A stretch of 64,000 nucleotides of DNA from Erythrophleum ivorense (taxonomy: Eukaryota > Streptophyta > Magnoliopsida > Fabales > Fabaceae): assembly GCA_026724425.1 (NCBI GenBank), contig JAIUCV010000019.1, forward strand, positions 7,024,211 to 7,088,210, written 5' to 3'. Below the pieces are notes generated by a model. It did no database searches. It was not told the DNA's origin and saw nothing but the letters and a program-made list of their open reading frames with translations. Made by a program: the position numbers and the translations under genes. Below are positions 35,747-47,404 of the stretch, in pieces (within the stretch, counting starts at the first letter, position 1; the number at the start of each line of letters is the position of its first letter).

Positions 35747-37919
35747 TCATTCTTATGCTTGACATGAGTTTGTGACACAAAAATATGAAAGTGGAATGCT
35801 TCATGAATTGATTGATTGCATACTTGTACCTTTGACATGTTACATGCCTAGAAAATGTACTTGGATAGGTGTATGAGTTATTGAAATTTGATGAATCTCA
35901 CTCCCTCATTTCTCTCATCTCATATGATTTAGGTGGAGTTCAAGATTCAAAGGATAGAAGCCAAGGAGCTTAACTATCCATCTCTTGACAAATTTTGCTA
36001 GTTTTGATATATTAGAATGTCAAAGAATATATGTATATGTTATTTTTGAACCATGACACTTTGAACAAGTGTAAAACTATGTAAAGATAGTATATGTATT
36101 AAGATTAAGAATAGAGTTAAATGAATGGAATTGTGCAATTTGACCCCTTGGAAGTCCATTTGTGCTTGTATATTTATGGAAGTGGCATGATGAATTTGGG
36201 TTGTATGATGATTTAGACCTTATAAGAGACTCATTTATGCCATATTTATGCATTTTAAGTTGCTCAAATGTGTGTGAAGTAATGTAGAGCTCATTTGGAC
36301 CAAATTTATCTCTTGTTGGGACCAAAAGTACCATAATCTTGAACTATAGCAAAGTTTCACCAAATGACCTCTTCTTCACTTGAAATTTTTCATGCAATTA
36401 GATCTTGCCTAGAGCTTTTTGGGAAGCTAAAGGTCATGTCATTTGGAATTCTATGGAATTTTCTATGATTTTTCAAAGTTGGTATCAGAATTTCGGATTT
36501 GCACTAATACTGTTCATTTGGTCAGTTGTGAAATCATGTCATCCAAGAGGCAAACGTAGTCCAATGGTTAATAAACTTTATAGGTAGAAACTTGACATTT
36601 ACAATAATTTGTAGCAACTAGAAGCACCTCATTTGGAGGTCTAAGTTAAGAGATATGAATTTTTGAATTTTTAGAACAGTAACAGTAGCATAGCACAACC
36701 TAAGTCACTGTTCTATTGAATTTTAGTGGATGAACGTGTTTTCTCTGGTCTGAGTCTATTGTTACCATAAATTTAACATTCATAGATTTCCAAATTGGTA
36801 TCATTTGCATGGATTGGATTTTTGTGGAATTAATTGGACATTTTTGAAATTTATAGCAGACACTTGCATCAATACCAGTAGCTGTCTGAATCTTTGCCCC
36901 TTTTCGCGTATCAAACACTTTCTTTGTTATGTTTCATGGCCTATACATATTTTTGACATAAAGTAGACATGTGTAGCTTTCTAGAATGTCTAAGAATGCA
37001 TGATTTTCATTTTTCTAGAATTAGTTATGAATTTTGAAACTTAGTATTAGTAATCTGAACTAGTAGCCCAGATAGCAGCGACCTCAGTAGATTTTCGGAT
37101 GTCAAATGTTCTCCTCTTAATGATTCATGAGCTAAAATTATTTTTATCATGGGATAGACATCTAGAAATTTCTGGAATGGTAAAGTTTGTTGGGTTTCAA
37201 TGTGTATGGATTTAGTTATGAATTTATGAAGTTGTGATAGAAAAATTGAAATTCTGGCTGAAAATAATAGTGTGAGTTTGATGCTTCCTTTTGAATTCCA
37301 TGAATTGTGGGCCAAATTTAGTGATGCAAATGAGTTCTATTTATGTAATTAAATATGAGAATGTGATGTATGAGCTTATATGGTCTGCGTGACACCGAAT
37401 GAAATTTTCATACGTGACGCAATGCTAAATATGACATTATTTTAATGCCATTTTTTCTATTCTCTTTGTGCAATTCATGATGTGAGACTTAGAAATGATA
37501 GGAAGTAAGTTAGATATATATGATGTTACAAATGATGGTCAAGTGAGTTAAAACAAATGTGTATATAGATTTTATGGATTGAAATGGCAAGAAAATCTAA
37601 TTTAAATTCCTGTATGCTCATTTGAAGTATGAAAGTGTATAAAACTACTGTTAAAAGTTTTACTGCAGTTGCACTTCATTGCCATTGGAAGTAAATCATA
37701 TAGAGCCATCCATATAAAGTATATTATGAAACTTTTAATTTTCCTAAATTTAGTAGTAAGTTTTCTAAAACTTGATAGTAATTTTGATCTTTAAGGATAA
37801 TTTTAATTTTTAAGATTCTTCATTATAAATTTTATAAAATTTAGATCTTTAAGTACAATTTCTTTTTTAGCTGATGTGTAATGGTTATTCATCACAAATT
37901 GAACACAAAATCACTTAAT

Positions 37920-38145
37920 ACGAATCATTGTCATTAGATTATTAAGATTGCACCTATATGGATGCACTTTTTACTTAAATGCTCTCATTCCAAATGATAG
38001 GCATATATAAGCTTATCCTCTATATAATTATAACACCCAGCTATCTAAAATTTACTTTTCATAGAGGTGTTGATCTAGAAAACCCTACCCAAGCAAATTG
38101 TTGATCAACATAAGCATTGGAGAGAAGAAACTGGCAAATTGAACA
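37920..38145 (-). pseudogene. Truncated duplicate of the TPD1-like gene's 3' end
   Basis: The stretch ttataacacccagctatct at about 38028-38046, then caaattgttgatcaac and aagcattggagagaagaaactgg (38094-38134), matches 43135-43214 almost base for base (ttataacactcagctatct, aaattgttgttcatcatc, caagcattggagagaggaaactgg). The latter is the last codons and 3' flank of the TPD1-like gene. The copy covers only the last dozen or so codons plus flank and then breaks off, so it is a truncated duplicate about 5 kb away in the same orientation. Confidence 0.7.
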
Positions 38146-38149
38146 CACT

Positions 38150-38410
38150 AAATTTGTCAAATACAATAATATTAATAAAAATGCTTATCAAATAATTTTG
38201 TTAATACAAATACTCTTTTTTACAATAATTTTTATGAAATTTTATTTTTTTTAAAAAATGCAATTTCCAAATAAACAGAAATCTACTCATATTTCCAATA
38301 AGTCCTGAGTAACACTCATTAGATAACATACCTTGCTAATAATCACAAAATAAATTGTTTTTGTTAGGGTATCTTTTTTTTAATCTCTTGTGGATTGCAA
38401 TATAATGTTA
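38150..38410 (+). repeat. Dispersed repeat, copy 2
   Basis: Collinear with 30660-30890. It abuts the truncated TPD1-like duplicate on its left. Confidence 0.55.
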
Positions 38411-38448
38411 ACGACATTTTATTTTTGCAAATGTGCTGTGGTCATTCA

Positions 38449-38671
38449 TGTTACATTTTATAGGATATGCTAAACACAAATATTATATTCAATTGAAGTA
38501 AAACACTTAAAATGGACCAACTTAGAACCAAAATGGCTTAAAAACCTGAAATTTCAAGGCTTGGAAAAATGGCAAGACAAAGGCTTTTGGAAGCTCTGAG
38601 CTAGCCCATTTTTAGTGTTTTATTTCACTTGGATATTATATTTGTATTTAGCATATCCTATGAAAGCTAAC
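38449..38671. mobile_element. Foldback repeat with about 65-base inverted ends
   Basis: Starts tgttacattttataggatat followed by gctaaacacaaatattatatt and aagtaaaacactt. It ends with the inverse order (agtgttttatttcacttgg, atattatatttgtatttagc, atatcctatgaaagctaaca). Total 223 bases. A further copy of the right end lies at 42938-42994, beyond the copia relic, so this unit may be the LTR of that relic or a MITE present twice. Confidence 0.6.
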
Positions 38672-38839
38672 AGTATTATAAAGTCTGAAATGAGAAAATT
38701 CTTCTCTAATTAAGGTGAATGGATATTGATTATGTTATAAGAAAGGATAAACCTCTCATACTTATGAATAATAGTGATAATTCAAAATTTGATTTTTATA
38801 AATACTAGGGATGATTTAATCATCTTAGTACAATGTATA

Positions 38840-41800
38840 TTAAGACTAAGCTATCTACTAGCATTTGTGGATCAACTGGAGAGTATGAAAATGTTTAAGA
38901 CTTACTTACGGCCATTGATGAAATGTTCAAGTCCTCAAACAATACCCTAGTAAGCACTTAAATGACCAGATTAACAAATTTGAAGTTTACTAGTATAAAG
39001 GGTGTGTGAAAGCACATTATGCATTTGAGGGATTCAATGGCTTAGTTAAAAACCACTTAGGGTTAAGATGTTTGAATATATTCTGATGCACTTTATTCTG
39101 ACCTCCCCATCCCCTTAGGATAGGCCTTTCAAGGTCTCTTACAACACAGAAGAAAAAATGGTCAATAAATCAAATCATTGACTGTGTGTGCTTAAGAATA
39201 GGAAAGACTTTTAGCAGAAATTGGAGAACAGTCACATACGGTGACATAAGGTAAGAGCAAAATGCAAGTTAAGATAAAGGGGAAGGGCAAGGTGCCCATC
39301 TAGTCTAACATTAAGAAGAAATCCAAGTATTTCTTTTATAAGAAAAACGGGCACATGAAGAAAGATTACCTTAAGTTCAAAACTAGGCTTGATAAGAAAG
39401 GTAACTTAATCTCATTTGATCATGAATCTAATATGGTCGATGTTATTAGTAACATATAGTGGATTGATTTTGGTTCTATAATCCATATCTCTAAGGCCTT
39501 GTAAGGTTTTTTTAAATAGAAAGAAGCTAGTGGCTAGTGAGTAGTGAGTAGTTCATCTATTCCAAAAATAAAATGTGCTCACAAGTGGGAGCTATATGAA
39601 CATAAGATTGGTGATTGATATTGCATTTGTTTTGATTTTAGAGATGATGTTCTATGTACCAAGTGTCTTTAGAAACTTGATTTCTTTTTCAAAACTGATA
39701 CAATTTGGATATTCCCTTGAATTTTCAAATAATATCTTTAGGTTATTCTATAAATCAAATATTGTTGGGAATGGTATAGTTCATGATGGTCTTTTCTGAA
39801 TTTAATTACAAAGCAGTACCTCTAATAATTCAATGCATGTTTCTAATGGTATAAGTATCAAAAAATGTGTTACTAATGAAAAATCCTCTATATTGTAACA
39901 TCGAAGACTTAGTCATATCTAAATAGAAAAGGTGAAAAGATTAGTAAATGATGGAGTACTTAATACTCTTGACTTTACTAATTTTGACATTTATATAGAT
40001 TACATTCAAGGAAAGCAGACTAATAAGACCAAGAAAAGTGCTAACGGGAGCTTTACCATATTAAAAATCATATATACGAATATCTGATATGGACTTTAAT
40101 AGTTAGAAATACTTTATCACATTTATTGATGATTATTTATAATACATGTATCTCTATTTGATTAATAATAAGAATAAGATATTAAATGTCTTTAAGGTAT
40201 TTAAGACAAAAATAAAAAATCAATGTAGTAAACAAATTTAGATAATAAGATTAGATAAAGGTGGTGAGTATTAAGGTTGATATATTGATATGGACATGCA
40301 CCTATCCATTTCATAAGTTTCTTTAAGAACATGAGATTATTGTTTAATAAACCATGCTAGGACCTCCAAACCAAAATGATGTAGCTAAAAGAAAAATTGA
40401 ATATTGTTGGACATGGTGTGGAGCATGCTAAGCAACTTTAAGCTTTCTAAGTCCTTGCGAATTAAGGCTTTTAAGACGATATCATATATTCTTAACTGAG
40501 CTCCAACTAAAATTGTTAATTAAAAAGACATTATTTGATTTATTTAAAGGTTGGAAATCAAGTGTAAGATATATATATGTTTAGAGATGCCCGTTTAAAG
40601 AAAGAATTTATAATCCACAAGAGGATAAGTTGGACCCAAGGACCATTAGTAGCTACTTCATTGGGTATGCTAAAAAGTCTAATAGATGTAGGTTTTATTA
40701 TCCATCTTATGACACTAAGATTATGGAATCAAGAAATGCAGAGTTTCTAGATGATGACTTGATTAGTAAAAGTGATCAAACATAGAACTTGGATTCTGAG
40801 AAAGATCAATTTGGTACTTAAGCTCCTACATTAAGTGACAGATTAGTTGTGATTCATGCCCCTCAAGTACAAACTAATATTGAATGACAAGTTATTGTGG
40901 GTCCATAAACTATTGACCATAACTAAGTTGATCCAACTATTGAATAGCTACCAGAAATTGTTGAGCAACTAGTTGAGTCACATGCTTCCTAAGAGAACAT
41001 TGAACCAAGATTAGGAAGATCAACTAAGATAAGGAAGTTAGCAATTTCTCATGACTATACTATGCACCTACAATAATCTAACTACAATATTTGAGCCAAG
41101 AATGATTTTAAGATATTTTCACAAGCCATTAATTCTAGAGAATTTGAATTGTGACATAATGCTATGAAGGAAGAGATGGATTCTATAGCATTTAATGAAG
41201 TTTGGGATCTTGTTGAGTTGCCTAGTGGCTCTAAGGCCATTGGATATAGATGGGTTTATAAGATAAAAAGGGACTCATTAGGCAATATTAAGAGAGATAA
41301 GGCAAGACTTGTAACTAAGTGATTCACTTAAAAGGAAGGAATTAATTACATAGAGATTCTTTCTTATATCTAAAAAGGATTCCCTTTATGTGATAATAGC
41401 ATTGGTAGTCCATTTTGACTTAGAACTACATCACATGGATGTGAAGGTAGTATATATGAAATAACTTAAAGGATTCACCTCTAGTGCCAATGAATATTTG
41501 GTATGCAAGCTTAAAAAATTTATGTATGGATTGAAACAGGCCTCTTGTTAATGGTACTCAAAGTTTCATGATATCATTTCCTCATTTGGATTCATAGAGA
41601 ATGTCAAAGACTAGTCTATATACCAGAAGATCAGTGGGAGTAAAATCTATTTCCTATTAGCACTATATGTGAATGATATATTATTTGTAACCAATGTACA
41701 AATAGATTGAGAAGGTTATAAGGTACCTTAAGAATACTGAAAACTGCATGCTAATGTACACATAGATTGAGAACTTTTAGACAGTTTGTTACTCATATTT

Positions 41801-42252
41801 AGATTTTGCTGAAAACATTGATTAATAAAAATCAACATCATACCATATTTTCATATTTGCTGGTAAAGCTGTATCTTGGAAAAGCATAAAATAGACTTTA
41901 ACTGCCACTTCTACTATGGAGGATTAGTTTGTATTTTGTTTTCAGGCAACTGCACATAATGTATGGCTAAAGGGCTTTATTTATGTGCTTAGAATTGTGG
42001 ATATCTATAGGCCATTAAGAATATATTGTGATAACTAAGCTGCTATTTTTTCTGGCTAGAAACAATAAAAGTAGAAGTCGAAGCAAGCATATTGACATTA
42101 AGTACTTAGCCACTGAGAAATGTGCCAAGAAAAATAAAGTCACCATTAAACGTATTAGCACTGAGTTGATAATAATTGATCCGTTAACTAAAAACATGTC
42201 ACGAATAAGGTTTAAGAATCATGTATTTAGAATGGACTTGGCTCCATATTAA
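38840..42252 (+). pseudogene. Ty1/copia relic, gag-pol with many stops
   Basis: Degenerate pol can be read in order on the plus strand. A gag zinc knuckle (39327-39371) reads KYFFYKKNGHMKKDY, where all three Cys positions are Tyr. The GAG-pre-integrase (39575-39799) has FYVPSVFRNLISFSKLIQFG and IVHDGLF. The integrase C-terminal part (about 40600-40790) has DPRTISSYFIGYAKKSNRCR. The RT start (41170-41320) has VWDLVELPSGSKAIGYRWVY. The RNase H end (42028-42252) has RSKHIDIKYLATEK and DPLTKNMSRIRFKNHVFRMD. Stops are frequent throughout, so it is an old copy. It lies between two copies of a repeat end (38617-38671 and 42938-42994), possibly its LTR remains. Confidence 0.85.
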
Positions 42253-42937
42253 GTTTTTGATATATATATATATATATATCTTATATTACTTGTAATAAAG
42301 TTTTTATTCAATTTAAGTTGTTTTCTCATTTCTATGTATACTTATGTTCTAAGAACAACAACATTAAGAGAACTTAAAATAATTATATGACTTATTCATT
42401 AAGTTATGGTGAGTTGAGAAAGTTGAATGTATTCTGATACATGAAAGGTAATACTCACCTACAGAGGACTTATCGCCATGATCTATCTATATAGTTTTCT
42501 TTTCGGAATGTATTTAGTGTATTTGAATTTTGGGAATCATCATAGATATGGTGTAAGGACTAAGTGGATGGATGTAGATAGTAACAAGTTGCAAGATATA
42601 GATCTTGCAAGTTGCCTTGGTTCACCTAATTTGGTCTTGTCCATCATCTTTAGCAAATTTGGTTTTGGGTTTCCATGTGAGGCACATCGGGTTTTGGGGT
42701 TCTATGTTAGAGAAATATCTTTGAATTCCTTTTCCACCTCTTCATTGAAGCATTGTTAATGGGAAGATGCACTTCTGACTTTGGCTACAAAAAGGATTCC
42801 TAAACTCTAATTTTGCATCCCACTGAGTTCAGAAACTCATCTACACCATCAAAGGTAGAATCAAAGAGATTAGAAGCATCTCTTTAGAGAAAGAGCTTTA
42901 AAGTTATAGGCAATGGTTGGAGGTAACTTTTTTCACG

Positions 42938-42994
42938 TTTTACTTCACTTGGATATCATATTTGTGTTTAGCATATAGCTTATGGAAGCTAACA
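42938..42994 (+). repeat. Second copy of the foldback repeat's right end
   Basis: ttttacttcacttggatatc, atatttgtgtttagcatata, then ggaagctaaca match 38617-38671 with few changes. Position beyond the copia relic suggests a partial 3' LTR. Confidence 0.6.
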
Positions 42995-43185
42995 CTTCAT
43001 ACATAGACATAGATTGGACAAGAAATCGCTTACCATAGTAACATTCAGATTGCGCCTGGATGGAATCCGTTCTAACTCGAAGTGCTTATTTTAAGCGTTA
43101 AGTATAGATAAGCTAATAAACTATTTATATAAGTTTATAACACTCAGCTATCTGAAAAATCAACCCAATAAATTGTTGTTCATCA

Positions 43186-44079
43186 TCAGGGCAAGCATTG
43201 GAGAGAGGAAACTGGAAGATAGAACATTTGTGGATGGGCATATTCAAAGGACACACCGGAACCAATCCCTATGGGAAGGCCATCATTGACAAGGCAATCA
43301 TCATCACCCACGCGCTTGAATATGTTAGAGGGAATGGGTTTCTCCGAGGTGAAGGACCCACATTTGAGATGGAGCTGTGCTATTCTGCAATCTGTAGGGC
43401 ACTGGTTCAGTATTTGCACTGTGAACACTGGAGTTCCACTTGGTAGTGTGCTTGTGGGGCCTCTTGTAATTTCCACAACAAAATTAGGGTTGCATTCTAT
43501 TGCTTCATTGTTTGCCTTCACCTGCTGTTCATCATTTTCTGCACCTTTCAACGTTTCAAACTAGAAGTTATTAATTAACTTGCCTGAACACCTAATTATT
43601 TATATTAATAAGAATTTTCCCTTTTAGCTTTCTCAAGTCATATATTAGTATAGATAAAATAAAGGAATACACCAATTGATAAAGAGTCAATTATGCATAT
43701 AAGAGATGAGTAGCTAGCAAGTTAGTTAATATTCAATTATTTTTTTCAAAATAAAAAAGTAATTATAATTTTTTTAAAAAAATTGATTTAAAAATAAATT
43801 AAAAAACATTGACAAACATTTTAGTGTACGTAAAGTCACTATACAATATTGTTTTAATATTATATCATGGCATGTTTTAATAATAACTAAGCATTTAGGA
43901 GTGATATCTGTTTTACGCTAGGTCACATGATCTATTTCTATTAGCTATTTATTAATGGATTTGATGATACTGAACACAAAATACTTGTTAAAGAATTAAA
44001 ATAATGAGATGTTTAAAGTTTGGAGAACCAAAATAAGACCAATTGTATCGAGACCAAAATATCAATTTCTGATTCTAAA

Positions 44080-44114
<35 letters not shown>

Positions 44115-44890
44115 TAATTAATGACTCTAAAAATAATATGAAAATGACATTTCGGCCATGCACCATAGTATCACTATTTAGAAAGTTACAAGATTTTGCC
44201 TAACTTGTATCGTCTATCCCAAGTATGGTCTAAATGGTCTTTTCTTCTTTATGTTTGTTTGCCACATCTACATAAAAGTTGATTTTAATGAAAGATTTGG
44301 TTTTTTTTTTTTAAAACAATTTAAGCTCTCTCATGATTTAGTCCGAGATTGTCATATTAAATTTTTAATACGTAATTTAATTAGTAGATTATTAAAATAA
44401 AAATCTCAAACGAATTTAATGGTAAATGACTGTTCAATCTCTTACAAGATCAAGTTATTCATAGAATTACCCTTTACATATATACCATGTATATAACCAA
44501 GAAAAGGAAAGGAGAAATCAAAATTTTGAATCACTTACCTCGTAAGGAGAAAGCAGTGATTGCCGTTTCTGATGAAAGCAGATGGACAACTAAGTCAATA
44601 AGTGAAGATACATATAGAAAATAAATAAATTCATTTGCTTCTTCTCTATTTTTAGGTTAAGAAAGGAAAAAATACATAAGAAAGAAAATTAAATTAATGA
44701 GGGAATAATATAGAAGAGAAAAGTATAAAAAATGACCAGCAGAAGATCAATTCATCAACTGTTTTATTTATTTATTTATTTATTTTTCTTTTGTACTACA
44801 GATAGAAGCATAGTGGCACAAACCATTAAGAGCGAGCATTAGCAGCCCAAAATATATGGCCATGACAGAAACTTTGGTGTTGAGAGGCAT
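43186..44890 (-). CDS. TPD1-like (TAPETUM DETERMINANT 1-like) secreted cysteine-rich protein
   Basis: The last exon (43186 to about 43560) follows an acceptor TTCTAG and encodes FETLKGAENDEQQVK, then CNPNFVVEITRGPTSTLPSG, VQILNQCPTDCRIAQLHLKC, FKRVGDDDCLVNDGLPIG and SVSSLQC. The six cysteines and the DDCLVNDG block match the TPD1/MIL2 ligand domain; TPD1 is the secreted ligand of the EMS1/EXS receptor kinase in anthers, and related proteins act elsewhere. A likely first exon starts at ATG 44888-44890 (MPLNTKVSVMAIYFGLLMLA, a signal peptide), about 95 bases below a TATA box. A short middle exon ending in a strong GTAAGT donor (44536-44541) would add KRQSLLSPYE. The exon 1 to exon 2 junction does not resolve in frame, so the 5' model is tentative or the gene may be damaged there. 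Confidence 0.75.
44080..44111. repeat. (AT)n microsatellite
   Basis: About 15 AT units within the presumed second intron of the TPD1-like gene. Confidence 0.9.
44762..44784. repeat. (TTTA)n microsatellite
   Basis: Five TTTA units, within the presumed first intron of the TPD1-like gene. Confidence 0.9.
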
Positions 44891-44982
44891 AGTTCTCTAA
44901 GCTCAAAAGAAATCTCGATAAAAAATTCACTTATAAGCTCCCTCTTTTGGGTCTGTGTTGATGAAAAGGAAGTCATGGTTTG

Positions 44983-44994
44983 TGTATTTATACT
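44983..44994 (-). promoter_or_regulatory. TATA box of the TPD1-like gene
   Basis: The minus strand reads AGTATAAATACAC about 95 bases upstream of the proposed start codon, a normal distance for a plant TATA box plus leader. Confidence 0.6.
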
Positions 44995-44999
44995 GCCAG

Positions 45000-46219
45000 A
45001 CGTAGTGCTATATTAAAGCGCCTTGGAATGGTTTGGAAGATAACCATTACTGCAAGTGATTATTTCTAGTGCTTTGTGTATGCAACGTAACTTCGATATT
45101 TGGAACTAAATGTCATCATTGACTCATCAGGATTAAGCAATGTACCACAAGGAAGAGATTATTAATTATCATGCATTACTGAAATGGTATAAGGTTCCTA
45201 GAATCATTATTAAGGTCGCTTTAAAATTAAAGCAACTAAAAATCCTATTTCGGTCATTTTCCTAAATCCTCATGAGTCATTCTCAATTTAATATTCTATA
45301 AAAAATATTTGAATAATCTTTTAGCATCATATAATGTCACTTGAATCATTATTATGGTTTGTGTTTTTTGTCGGCGTAATTTTTTTTTAATTACGAAAGA
45401 GGGACAGTCTTTGAGAGTAGAGAGGACGCCATTTTGATTCTCAATCAATGTGCCATTTAGATCCAATTGTTTTAAATTTTACCTCCGAATTTTCACTATA
45501 AAAGTATTTCATGAAGGAGAGAGATTATATTAAAGCCTCCATTCCTCCATAGCTTCCAAGTTAATCTTTTTGAGCCAAGCCATTTACGGAAAATTGCCCT
45601 AGTCTAGCCATGATAGCAGCAGCAGAAAAGTAAAGACCAAAGAACCCTAGGAACAACAAAACACAAAAAAGACAGAAAGACAATTGACGAAACGTGGAGA
45701 ATTGACCATAGTAGCAAAGTTTAAAAAAATTTTAGAATGAAATCATCTGTACACCACGATAGCCAACCAAAAACCACGATGTATAAATGCAACAGTCGTG
45801 AAGAACACAAAACATCAAAAGTGTCTCCAATAACTTCAAGTAGTGCCAAAGGAGGATCATCCTTGGGTAACTCTAAACAAACTCTCGAGTAACTTCGACA
45901 GAGGATTAACCTTGGATAACTTCGAAAGAAAATTAAATGATTAAAAAAAGAGAGAGAGAAAGAGTAGAATCTACGGAATTTCAAATTTTAACTCTTCTCC
46001 CTAAGTTAGCACCCAATTCATAACTTTGTCAATGGACTTTAGGGAGTGTCATGAGTATCTTACAAGCCCGAAATTCTTACTGACTCAAAACGGCCGATCA
46101 ACATTACCAAGGCCCAAAGAACCTATAGTCACATGTGGTCCCAAATCTCATTAACACACATATGATGTTGTAAGGTAACAAGTTGTTTTAAATAATGTGA
46201 CTCCGCTGAAAGAAACTAT
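45000..46219. other. Intergenic DNA, no gene seen
   Basis: The 87-codon frame at 45721-45984 (minus) is hydrophobic and shows no recognisable motif. Nothing else supported. Confidence 0.5.
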
Positions 46220-47404
46220 TGTTAAATATCCGCAAGTGTACTAATTGCACAAATAATAAAGTAATGAATCAAGTACTATTTTACAAAGAAGATTTTTCAA
46301 TTACCAATCTCTCCTAATTATCCCTATTATCTAGAAAATAGAATATGCAATTTAATTAATTACCTAAGATATCTAAATTAACTACCTATTAAGAACTACT
46401 TAGAATTAAAATTATGGATTTACTTATGAATTAAAATCTCTAGGACTTGGAATCTTTTAATGACTTCCTCAGCTTGAATAAGAATAAACTCTTGTACTTC
46501 AATTTTACGTAGATTAATAGCAATTCATTAAATTATGCGAAATCATTTCTTAAGGCAAATCACATGTGTATATGCTAATCTATGCCTTCTCTTGTGGCCA
46601 TACACTTGAAATAAACCCTCTAAGAATAAGAATTAGTTATCGAGTTCCGCATAAGGACAATTTATATCTCTATACAATTATCTCTTAAGTTCATCAATCT
46701 AATGATCTAGCTATCACATAAGAAATTAGAAATAGACTAATAAATTAATCTAAATGAAAATCAATACAAGAGCATTTTTAAATCCTAGAGTTGGGAATTG
46801 AGCTGCTCATGTTCAAAGCAAAATTCTAAAACTAAACATGGAGTAGTTCATAACAATGAAAGAAAGAAAATAAGATGAATGATGAATTGTGGTGCAACAA
46901 TTTCTAGGCAAAACTCTAAATCATTAAAATGTCTTCTTAATCTCCAAATTCTCTTTTTGATTTTGACATCATTTTCAACTTAGTTCTTTTTTTAAAAAAA
47001 ATTCTTTTCCTTGGGTTTTAGCCATTCTTCTTCCAAAACTACCCCTGAACTTTCAGAAAATATGTTGAAATTGCCAAACACAACCAAATCATGTTACTTA
47101 TACCCAATTACATGGCCAGGCCATGTTATCTTAACGAAGGGAACATAGGTTGTGTTAATTAGCATGGAAAGGTGGTGTTATTACTTTTCTTCATCTACTG
47201 AGTCTTCTGGTTGCATGGCTTGTGTTAGAGAATAGGGGGGAGGCATGTTGGCTTTAGAAACATGATTTTGTCTTCATTTTGTTCCTTCATTTCAATCCAT
47301 TGATTCTTGATTAAAAAAATGACAAGTTTGCATTAGAGTCACATCTCTTTGATTGCTAAATATCAAATTTTAAGATCAATATAATGAGATTTTAGCACTT
47401 ATCA
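46220..47404 (-). repeat. 3' LTR of the Athila-type element
   Basis: On the minus strand it begins TGATAAGTGCTAAAATC at 47404, just after an element-like tract ending acttgaggatgagcaaataa, and ends CTTGCGGATATTTAACA at 46220. The termini are TG...CA and the length is 1185 bases. The preceding cttgaggatgag sequence and the terminal cgcaagtgtac segment (plus strand) are familiar features next to and within Athila/Tat-type LTRs. A 5-base flank on the outer side is actat; its partner lies outside the window. Confidence 0.65.

Larger units (their letters stand above)
31330..37396 (+). mobile_element. Solo LTR of a Ty3/gypsy (Tekay/Del-like) element, with internal insertion
   Basis: Starts TGTAACGCCC at 31330 and ends GCGTGACA (37387-37394) plus two bases. 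The start TGTAACGC and the reverse complement of the end, TGTCACGC, match at seven of eight positions. GAATGA flanks both sides (31324-31329 and 37397-37402), as expected for a target-site duplication. There is no pol domain inside. Removing the insertion at 33136-35500 leaves about 3.7 kb, a plausible chromovirus LTR length. A region resembling a transcription start and leader lies at about 31860-32220. Lineage is a guess from length and the TGTAACGCCC start. Confidence 0.5.

Noticed and set aside
45721..45984. An 87-codon minus-strand frame upstream of the Athila 3' LTR
   Set aside because: Phe/Ser/Leu-rich, with no family pattern and no exon signals.
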